Shown here: positions 1-5,326 of the stretch, one piece after another
Layout of the letters: every line of letters starts with the position of its first letter
Numbering within the stretch: position 1 is the stretch's first letter
Source of the DNA: Gammaproteobacteria bacterium
GTDB taxonomy: Bacteria > Pseudomonadota > Gammaproteobacteria > Methylococcales > Methylomonadaceae
Length of the DNA stretch: 7,498 nucleotides
Assembly (NCBI GenBank): GCA_024511045.1
Contig: JANEMG010000032.1
Coordinates: 4,604-12,101 of the forward strand
Direction: 5' to 3'
The notes under the pieces: model-generated
What the model saw: only the letters and a program-made list of their open reading frames with translations
Databases searched by the model: none
Told to the model about the DNA's origin: nothing
Made by a program: the position numbers and the translations under genes

Positions 1-1
1 A

Positions 2-271
2 GAAAAGATGATAGGACCTGTCGATATTCGCGGCAATTACACCCTGATCACGTTGCCCGAGGGCATGCCGGCAGACATCTACCAGCATTTGCAGACCGTC
101 CGGCTGAAGCAGCAGGTGCTCAGGATCAAACGTCTGCGTGGCGGTAAAAACAGCAGGAGAAAAAAGACCGGCCAACGCAGAGGAGGGCGCGGCGCTGTGC
201 ATGGAGGAAGGCCTGATGCCATGCGCAGCGCACCGGAAGACAAGACGGGTTCCTCTTCGGACACCCCATGA
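2..271 (+). CDS. DEAD-box RNA helicase, C-terminal fragment (5' end outside window)
   Basis: This is the last 89 codons of a gene that enters from the left; the frame is open from base 2, so the ATG at 8 is an internal methionine. The first ~45 residues (EKMIGPVDIRGNYTLI..., then LPEGMPADIYQHL and VRLKQQVLRI) match the DbpA-type RNA-binding domain found at the C-terminus of DbpA/CsdA-like DEAD-box helicases. In that family the domain anchors the ATP-dependent helicase to structured RNA, often rRNA, in the cytoplasm. It is followed by a short tail of about 40 residues rich in Arg, Lys and Gly (GGKNSRRKKTGQRRGGRG), typical of non-specific RNA binding, ending at TGA 269-271. The helicase core itself is not visible, so the subfamily (DbpA, CsdA/DeaD or another) cannot be fixed. 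Four bases downstream begins the hairpin-rich element at 275-443. Confidence 0.75.
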   Translation, partial: EKMIGPVDIRGNYTLITLPEGMPADIYQHLQTVRLKQQVLRIKRLRGGKNSRRKKTGQRRGGRGAVHGGRPDAMRSAPEDKTGSSSDTP

Positions 272-274
272 GAT

Positions 275-443
275 CTAGCAGGGTGTTGAAAAACATCGTT
301 TTTCAACACCCTGTGTGCGGTACAGGGATGTGCCGCCATTTTCAATGATCTTAAGTCATTGAAAATGCAAAGAAGCCGGAAATCGTATTTTCGGCTTTCG
401 CGGTTGAAAAAGGCCAGGGATGGCTTTTTCAACAGCCTGTTAG
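275..443. repeat. MITE-like intergenic element of five tiled hairpins
   Basis: This 169-base non-coding element lies between the 3' ends of the helicase and gloC genes. Its ends form an imperfect 19-bp terminal inverted repeat (275-293 against 425-443, 17 of 19 matching), with TA at 276-277 and 441-442. Inside, hairpins follow one another almost without gaps. They are 279-293/299-313 (15 bp perfect, loop CATCG), 317-323/330-336 (7 bp with one G-U, loop AGGGAT), 337-348/356-367 (12 bp perfect), 374-382/388-396 (9 bp with one G-U) and 403-412/424-433 (10 bp plus inner pairs, containing AGGGAT again). The first and last share GTTGAAAAA. This build suggests a miniature inverted-repeat transposable element or another dispersed palindromic repeat. 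It probably also terminates or stabilises the two converging transcripts, although no free T-run follows either outer stem. I cannot name a parent insertion sequence. Confidence 0.6.
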
Positions 444-451
444 TGCGGTGA

Positions 452-1084
452 TTACACGTTGACGAAGGGATTGCTGCGCATTTCCTCGGCAAAGGTGGAC
501 ATCGGGCCGTGGCCGGGAATGAAGGTGGTTTCGCCGCCCAGTGGCCATAACCGTTCCTTGATGGAAGCGATCAGGGTATGAAAATCCCCTCGGGGAAAAT
601 CGGTGCGGCCGATGGAACCCTTGAACAGGACATCGCCGACCAGGGCAAGGCGCTGCTGGCGATGAAAAAACACGATGTGCCCGGGCGTATGGCCCGGACA
701 GTGCAGCACCTCCATGATTTGCTCGCCGAACTGCACCTTGTCGCCGTGCTGCAGCCAGCAGTCCGGGCTGAAGGAATCGCTTGGTGGAAAGCCGAACATC
801 AGGCATTGCGAGGGGATGGACTCGATCAGGAACTGATCGTCATGGTGCGGCCCTTCGATGGGGACGGAAAACAACGTTGCCAGTTCCGCAGTCGCCCCGA
901 TATGATCCAGATGGCCGTGGGTCAGAAATATTTTTTCCAGTTGCACCTGTTCCCGATCCATGGCGTCGAGAAGCAAGTCTACGTCACCGCCGGGATCCAC
1001 CAGTGCCGCTTTCCGGGTTTCTTCGCAGATGAGCAGGGTGCAGTTCTGCTGATAGGGGGTGACGGGAATAATGCGATATTTCAT
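452..1084 (-). CDS. gloC: Glyoxalase II, GloC/YcbL type (metallo-beta-lactamase fold hydroxyacylglutathione hydrolase)
   Basis: A 210-residue metallo-beta-lactamase-fold hydrolase. It starts MKYRIIPVTPYQQNC and keeps the features of E. coli GloC (YcbL) throughout: the VDPGGD turn (29-34), the metal motif THGHLDHIG with H56, H58, D60 and H61, H132 in CPGHTPGH, bridging D151 in GDVLFKG, GRTDFPRGD (159-167), and H192 in IPGHGP. All ligands of the two-metal site are present. The length also fits this short type II form, which lacks the long C-terminal glutathione-binding domain of classical GloB. The family hydrolyses S-lactoylglutathione to lactate and glutathione in the cytoplasm, the second step of methylglyoxal detoxification. 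The gene is divergent from rnd. The ATG at 1084 matches the family start, though the Shine-Dalgarno sequence before it is weak. The stop codon (TAA) lies 8 bases from the hairpin element. Substrate is inferred from family similarity. Confidence 0.93.
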   Translation of the reverse strand: MKYRIIPVTPYQQNCTLLICEETRKAALVDPGGDVDLLLDAMDREQVQLEKIFLTHGHLDHIGATAELATLFSVPIEGPHHDDQFLIESIPSQCLMFGFPPSDSFSPDCWLQHGDKVQFGEQIMEVLHCPGHTPGHIVFFHRQQRLALVGDVLFKGSIGRTDFPRGDFHTLIASIKERLWPLGGETTFIPGHGPMSTFAEEMRSNPFVNV

Positions 1085-1252
1085 GGCAGGATGGGTTTGG
1101 ACTGGATTACTCGCGGTACATCGGCTTTCATTTGCTGGATGCTGATCGTTTCCACGCTTTGTGAGGGGATCAGGGTTTGTTGACCAATCAGGCTGAAATT
1201 GTCTGAATGCCAGATTCTACCATTACTTTGAAGAACCTGAATTTAAAATTTC
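1085..1252. promoter_or_regulatory. Divergent gloC-rnd promoter region
   Basis: These 168 non-coding bases lie between two divergent start codons and must hold both promoters unless transcription enters from elsewhere. The best minus-strand candidate, for gloC, is an extended -10 box TGGTAGAAT (bases 1214-1222 read in reverse) without a good -35 box; it would give a leader of about 120 bases. For rnd, TTGACC at 1180-1185 resembles a -35 box, but the hexamer 17 bases downstream (CTGAAT, 1203-1208) is a poor -10. No clear operator, riboswitch or strong inverted repeat was seen. Neither gene has a strong ribosome binding site. Confidence 0.35.
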
Positions 1253-2410
1253 ATGAACGACATTCAATATATCGACACACCCGGGGAGCTGGAACAGCTT
1301 TGCCAGGCAATAAAAAACGAGCCCTGGATTACGGTCGACACCGAATTTTTGCGGGAGAAGACCTATTATCCCAAATTCTGCCTGCTGCAGCTGGCGGCGC
1401 CCTCCTGGGTGGCCTGCGTCGATCCACTGGCATTGCCCGATCTGGACAGGCTCTTTGCGGCGCTGAACAGCCCGGACATCGTCAAGGTGTTCCACTCCTG
1501 CCGGCAGGATCAGGAGATATTCTACCATTTGACCGGAACGCTGCTGCAGCCCATTTTCGATACCCAGGTTGCGGCGCCGCTGCTGGGTTTCCAGGAAAGT
1601 CCCGGCTATGGCATGCTGGTTTCAGGATTGCTGAATATCAATCTGACCAAGGCCTATACGCGTACCGACTGGAGCGTACGGCCGTTGAGCAGGGAGCAGA
1701 TAAAATATGCCGCCGACGATGTCATCTACCTGGCTGAGATCTACCAGATCATCATGCGGAAACTGACCGAACTGGGACGTGTCGACTGGCTGCAGGAGGA
1801 TTTCGCCCAGTTGACCGATCTGCGGCTCTATCAGTCCGCGCCGGAAAATGCCTGGCTGAAAATGAAGGGCAGGCAGAAACTGACCGGCAGGCAGCTGTCC
1901 ATCATCCAGGTCCTGACCGAATGGCGGGAAAGAACCGCGCAGCGGGAAAACCGGCCGCGCAACTGGCTGATGCGGGATGACCTGCTGCTCAATCTGGCGA
2001 AACTGCAGCCGACCAGTCTGGCGCAATTGTCCGACGTTCATGGTATCAATGATGGCATCATCAGACGCCACGGTAAAAAACTGTGCAGGCTGATCGAGGA
2101 TGCGCTGGACAGGCCGCCGGTCAAGGCGGACAATGGCGGCCGGCCATTGAAGAAGACCCCGCAGCAGGAAGCGGTCCTAGACGTCTTGAATGCCATCGTC
2201 CGTGTTCGGGCGGAACAGAATTCCCTGAATCCGTCGATACTGGCGACACGCAAGGACCTGGAAAAACTGCTTTTCGAAGATCCCGACTGCGCGTTGCTGC
2301 ATGGCTGGCGCAGCAGCATGGTCGGCGAGGAATTACGGGACGTGCTGGAGGGACGTCTGCTGCTGTCGCTGCGCAGAGGGGAAATCGACATTACCAGCAA
2401 TCCTGCGTAG
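1253..2410 (+). CDS. rnd: Ribonuclease D
   Basis: A 385-residue RNase D (E. coli Rnd is 375 aa), a cytoplasmic 3'-5' exoribonuclease that trims tRNA precursors and other stable RNAs. The N-terminal DEDDy exonuclease domain (about residues 1-195) carries all catalytic residues: D29 and E31 in VDTEFLREKTYYP, D86 in KVFHSCRQDQEIF, and Y152 with D156 in YAADDVIYL. A DTQVAAPLLG segment (103-112) and LTKAYTRTDWSVRPLS (131-146) lie between them, as usual for Rnd. An HRDC domain follows (about 210-288: LTGRQLSIIQVLTEWRE, then RPRNWLMRDD), and a C-terminal helical region extends to the TAG at 2410. The ATG at 1253 matches the family start, although no good Shine-Dalgarno sequence precedes it (the leader is AT-rich). 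Its 3' end converges on the response regulator gene with only 24 bases between. There is no sign of damage. Confidence 0.96.
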   Translation: MNDIQYIDTPGELEQLCQAIKNEPWITVDTEFLREKTYYPKFCLLQLAAPSWVACVDPLALPDLDRLFAALNSPDIVKVFHSCRQDQEIFYHLTGTLLQPIFDTQVAAPLLGFQESPGYGMLVSGLLNINLTKAYTRTDWSVRPLSREQIKYAADDVIYLAEIYQIIMRKLTELGRVDWLQEDFAQLTDLRLYQSAPENAWLKMKGRQKLTGRQLSIIQVLTEWRERTAQRENRPRNWLMRDDLLLNLAKLQPTSLAQLSDVHGINDGIIRRHGKKLCRLIEDALDRPPVKADNGGRPLKKTPQQEAVLDVLNAIVRVRAEQNSLNPSILATRKDLEKLLFEDPDCALLHGWRSSMVGEELRDVLEGRLLLSLRRGEIDITSNPA

Positions 2411-2421
2411 ATTTTCCGATA

Positions 2422-2444
2422 GCACCGGCATGGTTCAGCGGTGC
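2422..2444. terminator. Weak hairpin between convergent rnd and response-regulator genes
   Basis: GCACCG (2422-2427) pairs with CGGTGC (2439-2444) around an 11-base loop, across the 24-base gap between two convergent stop codons. It overlaps the end of the response regulator gene. No T-run follows on either strand, so it is at best a weak bidirectional termination signal. Converging polymerases or Rho could serve instead. Confidence 0.2.
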
Positions 2445-3079
2445 AGAATTCCCAGTGACATGGCGATACGTGCCAGTTCGGCGACGCTCGATGCGCGCAG
2501 TTTTTTCTTGATCCTGGTTGCATAATTGGCGACGGTCTTGTATCCCAGACTCAATTCATCAGCGATTCCGTGGCTGGTCAGGCCCATGGCCAAGAGCCGG
2601 AAGACATCGAATTCACGGGCGGACAGATCGTCGATGAGTCGACGGTAGTCGCATTCCCCTTGCTGCAGCATGCTGTCTTTGGACAAGCCGCTTTCCACAT
2701 AGATTTCGCCCTTAAACAGGCTTTCGATGGCCTCGGTGAGAATGTGCGGTGCGGTGTTCTTGCTGATGTAGCCCCGGGCACCGGCCTGCAGCGCCCGCTG
2801 TACGAAAACCTGCTGGTCATGGACGCTGAACACCAGTATTCTGGCCTGCGCATCGCGCTGGCAGAGGCGGCGTATGGTTTCCAGACCGCCGATGCCGGGC
2901 ATGGACAGGTCCATGACCACGATGTCCGGCTGCAACTGACTGTAGAGTAGGATAGCCTGTTCGCCGCGCGTCGCTTCGGCGATGACAGCGATATTGGCGC
3001 TGCTCGACAGCAGCAGCTTGAAGCCCGCCCTGACAACGGCATGGTCGTCGACCAGCAGAACCTGGATCCTGTCAGTCAT
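2435..3079 (-). CDS. LuxR/NarL-family response regulator
   Basis: A 214-residue two-component response regulator. The receiver domain (about 5-120) has the acidic pair D11-D12 (LLVDDH), phospho-acceptor D57 (VVMDLSMPGIGG), S85 in the usual Thr/Ser position (LVFSVHD) and K107 (GYISKN), so it should be phosphorylated normally. A GerE-type helix-turn-helix follows (about 148-210: LSAREFDVFRLLAMGLTS, then YKTVANYATRIKKKL), so it should bind DNA and control transcription. The start at 3079 is chosen because MTDRIQVLLVDDH begins like other family members and because its ATG overlaps the stop codon of the kinase gene by one base (TGATG), which implies translational coupling. A longer open frame reaches 3328, but that part would be an unlike Arg/Pro-rich stretch inside the kinase gene. 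The target genes are unknown. Confidence 0.93.
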   Translation of the reverse strand: MTDRIQVLLVDDHAVVRAGFKLLLSSSANIAVIAEATRGEQAILLYSQLQPDIVVMDLSMPGIGGLETIRRLCQRDAQARILVFSVHDQQVFVQRALQAGARGYISKNTAPHILTEAIESLFKGEIYVESGLSKDSMLQQGECDYRRLIDDLSAREFDVFRLLAMGLTSHGIADELSLGYKTVANYATRIKKKLRASSVAELARIAMSLGILHR

Positions 3080-4392
3080 CACAGCGGCACCGTTGCGGTT
3101 ATGGTCATGCCTTCCCCCGGCTGCGACTGCAGGGCAATATCGCCGTTCAGGGATTTGATGCGCTCCTGCATGCCCAGCAGGCCGAATCCGGAAACCAGTT
3201 CTTCCAGCCGGCAGCCCCTGCCATCGTCCCGGACCTGCAGGCGTAGCCTGCCCGGGTCTTCCGCGACGGTTTCCAGGTCGATGGCGACCTGTCCGGCATG
3301 GGCGTGACGGATGCTGTTGGTCAGACATTCCTGGACCACCCGGTAAATCTGAATCATGACTTTTTGATCCAGGCTCCTGACTTTATCGCTGCAATGCAAT
3401 GAAAAATTTATTTGCGGATTGGTCTTCTGCCAGTGGCCGAGCAGGTCCTCCAGACTTGCCTGCAGACCCAGTTCAGTCAGGGTCAGGGGATGCAGGCGCT
3501 GCATCATGGAGCGGACCACGGCCATCAGGTGGTCGCAGATCTCGACGATAGAGGCAGTGATCTTCTGGCTGTCGGCGCCCGGTCGACCGGCCGCGATAGC
3601 CATGACCTTGATGCCGGTCAGGGACTGGCCCAGTTCATCGTGCAGTTCCTGTGCCAGACGCTGCCGCTCCTCTTCCTGAATTTCCAGGGAATGCTGGGTC
3701 AAGGCGCGGTTCTGCCGCTGGCTTTTGCTCAGATTGTCGCTCACCCGGTTGATCGCACTGGCGATGCTGGCATATTCCTGTATGGAAAAAGCAGGGAGTT
3801 GCTGCTGGTAGTCACCATCGGCAATGCCCTTCAGCGCCGCGACGATGGCGCTGATGGGTTGCAGGGTCCTGTTGAACATCAGGTGCACAGCCAGCAAGGT
3901 CAACAGGACCAGCAGCACGATGGTGGTGAAAAAAGTGACGGTTTCCTGCCAGATTTCGGTGATTTCATCCAGGGGGCTGGCTTTGACCAGCAGCGTCGCC
4001 GGCTGCCGGCCGCCGGTCTGCAGCGGATATTCGACTTCGGGATATTCGTCCACCACCAGGTCAATGAACCATCCGGGGGGCAGTCTGTCTTGCCTGGCCG
4101 ACTGGTCGATGGTTGTGATGTCGACTATCTCTCCGCCTGCTTTTTGCAGCTGGATGTGCAGATGCCGAATCTGCTTCAGGGATTGCAGGCGATAGACCCA
4201 GTCATGGTCTTCACTGCCGCCCGGTGCCGCGGAAAGGCCCAGTTTCAGCAGCTGCAGGGTCAGATTGACCGATGACTCCACCTCCCGGTCCACGGCCTGG
4301 CGGGCCTGCCAGATGGCGATGGAGCCGCTGAGGACCAGAATGGCAATGGACAGCAGCAGAATTCTTATGTTGATCTGGTAACGCAGGCTCAT
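3079..4392 (-). CDS. Membrane sensor histidine kinase (HisKA_3/HPK7 type, MoxY-like N-terminus)
   Basis: A 437-residue inner-membrane kinase, first gene of an operon with the response regulator. Transmembrane segment 1 spans about residues 9-28 and segment 2 about 152-173. The ~120 residues between them should face the periplasm and sense the signal. The start (RYQINIRILLLS, then WQARQAVDREVESSVNLTLQLL) resembles the LapD/MoxY N-terminal periplasmic domain. A HAMP linker follows (about 174-225), then a HisKA_3 dimerisation domain with H251 in AQELHDELGQSLTGI, and an HATPase domain with N359 (ECLTNSIRHAH), D389-D390 (RDDGRG) and GFGLLGMQERI (402-412). All catalytic motifs are intact. The ATG at 4392 gives a normal N-terminus, with basic residues before the first membrane helix. 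The frame is open to an ATG at 4500, but the extra 36 residues are Cys-rich and unlike the family. The signal is unknown. Confidence 0.92.
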   Translation of the reverse strand: MSLRYQINIRILLLSIAILVLSGSIAIWQARQAVDREVESSVNLTLQLLKLGLSAAPGGSEDHDWVYRLQSLKQIRHLHIQLQKAGGEIVDITTIDQSARQDRLPPGWFIDLVVDEYPEVEYPLQTGGRQPATLLVKASPLDEITEIWQETVTFFTTIVLLVLLTLLAVHLMFNRTLQPISAIVAALKGIADGDYQQQLPAFSIQEYASIASAINRVSDNLSKSQRQNRALTQHSLEIQEEERQRLAQELHDELGQSLTGIKVMAIAAGRPGADSQKITASIVEICDHLMAVVRSMMQRLHPLTLTELGLQASLEDLLGHWQKTNPQINFSLHCSDKVRSLDQKVMIQIYRVVQECLTNSIRHAHAGQVAIDLETVAEDPGRLRLQVRDDGRGCRLEELVSGFGLLGMQERIKSLNGDIALQSQPGEGMTITATVPL

Positions 4393-4423
4393 GGTAAATG
4401 CCGGAACAGTCTGTAAACGGCGT

Positions 4424-4429
4424 ATTATA
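4424..4429 (-). promoter_or_regulatory. Candidate -10 box for the kinase/regulator operon
   Basis: On the minus strand this reads TATAAT, an exact sigma-70 -10 hexamer, about 30 bases before the kinase start codon at 4392. The sequence around it is AT-rich. No good -35 hexamer lies 16-18 bases upstream, so an activator might be needed. Judged by position and hexamer only. Confidence 0.35.
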
Positions 4430-4567
4430 TACGTTTTATTTTGGCATGATCGCAGACAGGGGCGGCATTGCATGCTGTACAGACAGGGAAGCCCGATCAA
4501 TGCGTCCTGTTTGGTTTAATGTAGCCACTTCATCACAGACTTTTATCGAAGAAAAATGGTGCTTACT

Positions 4568-4601
4568 AATGGCCAAATCTGATTGGGTTCTGGTGGCCAT
4601 T
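4568..4601. promoter_or_regulatory. 8-bp inverted repeat, possible operator
   Basis: AATGGCCA (4568-4575) and TGGCCATT (4594-4601) form a perfect inverted repeat with an 18-base spacer, a centre-to-centre distance of 26 bases. It lies just upstream of the candidate -10 box at 4633, where an activator could bind. It could be the binding site of the neighbouring LuxR-type regulator or another dimeric factor. It could also be chance, since GGCC palindromes are common. Confidence 0.2.
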
Positions 4602-4629
4602 GATATTCGCATGCACACCAGATTCAAGT

Positions 4630-4643
4630 TGCTATACTATAAT
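4630..4643 (+). promoter_or_regulatory. Candidate promoter -10 region for the phosphatase/GGDEF operon
   Basis: Two overlapping -10 candidates are present: an extended type, TGCTATACT (4630-4638), and an exact TATAAT (4638-4643). No convincing -35 hexamer lies 16-18 bases upstream, which fits the extended -10 reading. Transcription would start near 4645-4650, giving a leader of about 55-60 bases that contains the 12-bp tandem repeat. Confidence 0.4.
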
Positions 4644-4656
4644 ATCCAATGTACAG

Positions 4657-4680
4657 ATGCCATCTGAAATGCCATCTGAA
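4657..4680 (+). repeat. 12-bp tandem duplication in the phosphatase leader
   Basis: The 12-mer ATGCCATCTGAA occurs twice head to tail (4657-4668 and 4669-4680), followed by AT. It sits between the candidate promoter and the ribosome binding site of the phosphatase gene, so copy-number change would lengthen or shorten the leader by 12 bases without touching the protein. Each copy contains an ATG; neither is the likely start, because no signal peptide would begin there. Confidence 0.7.
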
Positions 4681-4694
4681 ATTCCCTGATAAAA

Positions 4695-4699
4695 AAGGG
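4695..4699 (+). promoter_or_regulatory. Ribosome binding site that fixes the phosphatase start
   Basis: AAGGG lies 6 bases before the ATG at 4706, a usable Shine-Dalgarno sequence at normal spacing. It supports the start at 4706 over the in-frame ATG at 4649, which would place 19 unlike residues before the signal peptide. Confidence 0.55.
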
Positions 4700-4705
4700 T
4701 TGCTC

Positions 4706-5320
4706 ATGCAAAAAAGATTCTTATCAGCCCTGTTGATTTCCTTGGGTATCATTTCTATTGGCTATACTGCCGACCAGACGCAGCCAAACAATTCGGCACC
4801 GGCCATCCTGATCCAAGAGATACAGCGTGGTGGCCATATACTTTATGTACGGCATGGCGTAACGGATCATTCTCAAAAAGATGAATTTCCCCCACAGCTT
4901 GATGACTGTAGTGCACAGAGAAATTTGTCGGATGTGGGGCGTGAAAAATTAAAAAAAATAGGCGCAATGATCCAAGAGCTTGAAATTCCGATAGGGAATG
5001 TCTTTTCTAGCCCGTATTGCCGCTGTAAAGAAACAGCACAATTAGTCTTTGGGAAATATACCATTGAGCCTGATCTGCAATTTTCCATAAGCAAAAACAA
5101 AGAAGAATCTATCCATTTGGGTGAGAAATTACGAGCTATGATGATGGCGATGAAGCCAGGATCAAAAAACGATGTTTTTGTTGGTCACACGTCTAATTTG
5201 AAAGATGGCCTGGGTGTGTGGCCAAAGCCCGAAGCTGTCATCGTCGTGTTTCAAAAAACTAAAGACAAGATCATGTTAAAAGGCATGATTGAACCGGATG
5301 CCTGGGAAAATTTAGAGTAA
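4706..5320 (+). CDS. Secreted histidine phosphatase superfamily protein (branch 1)
   Basis: A 204-residue protein starting at ATG 4706. Residues 1-22 are a Sec-type signal peptide: MQKR, a hydrophobic run (FLSALLISLGIISIG), then a likely cut after YTA. No lipobox is seen, so the mature protein should be soluble in the periplasm. The histidine-phosphatase (phosphoglycerate mutase-like) signature LYVRHG (46-51) gives phospho-accepting H50 with R49. FSSPYCRCKETA (100-111) gives the family's second Arg (R106), and FVGHTSN (158-164) the second catalytic His (H161). Cys68, Cys105 and Cys107 could form a disulfide. The catalytic core is complete, so phosphatase activity is likely, but the substrate cannot be read from sequence. 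The TAA at 5318-5320 is 6 bases before the GGDEF-EAL gene and in the same frame, so the two form an operon. It is AT-rich compared with the genes to its left. Confidence 0.88.
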   Translation: MQKRFLSALLISLGIISIGYTADQTQPNNSAPAILIQEIQRGGHILYVRHGVTDHSQKDEFPPQLDDCSAQRNLSDVGREKLKKIGAMIQELEIPIGNVFSSPYCRCKETAQLVFGKYTIEPDLQFSISKNKEESIHLGEKLRAMMMAMKPGSKNDVFVGHTSNLKDGLGVWPKPEAVIVVFQKTKDKIMLKGMIEPDAWENLE

Positions 5321-5326
5321 CAAACA

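Larger units (their letters stand above)
4393..4705. promoter_or_regulatory. 313-base divergent intergenic region
   Basis: This is the non-coding stretch between the kinase gene (minus) and the histidine phosphatase gene (plus). It contains candidate -10 boxes for both directions, an 8-bp inverted repeat (AATGGCCA 4568-4575 / TGGCCATT 4594-4601, 18-base spacer) about 30 bases before the phosphatase -10 box, a 12-bp tandem repeat in the phosphatase leader, and a ribosome binding site. Base composition shifts from GC-rich to AT-rich across it. Open frames on both strands (for example 4398-4667 plus and 4436-4627 minus) show no recognisable protein features. I see no RNA gene here. Confidence 0.5.

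Noticed and set aside
8..271. Small stand-alone basic protein starting at ATG 8
   Set aside because: The frame is open to the window edge and the first residues are the middle of a DbpA-type RNA-binding domain, so this is the end of a larger helicase gene.
279..313. Ordinary intrinsic terminator of the helicase gene
   Set aside because: The stem is long and perfect, but no T-run follows it; it is better described as part of the larger hairpin element, though it may still stop transcription.
429..806. Minus-strand reading frame inside gloC
   Set aside because: It is an Arg/Pro-rich shadow of gloC in another frame on the same strand; gloC has full catalytic motifs.
1207..1737. Plus-strand frame overlapping rnd
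   Set aside because: Low-complexity Gly/Ala/Arg composition and no motifs; RNase D in the neighbouring frame has all its catalytic residues.
3080..3328. N-terminal extension of the response regulator
   Set aside because: The extra residues are an Arg/Pro/Gly-rich shadow of the kinase ATPase domain; the receiver domain begins properly at 3079 with a TGATG overlap.
3412..4275. 287-residue plus-strand frame opposite the kinase gene
   Set aside because: Gln/Leu/Gly-rich antisense shadow typical of GC-rich coding DNA; the kinase frame carries all expected motifs.
4393..4500. Kinase start at 4500
   Set aside because: The added 36 residues contain several Cys and do not look like a kinase N-terminus; starting at 4392 leaves the candidate -10 box upstream of the gene.
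4398..4667. 89-residue plus-strand reading frame in the intergenic region
   Set aside because: No recognisable motif and no ribosome binding site; it overlaps the presumed promoters on both sides.
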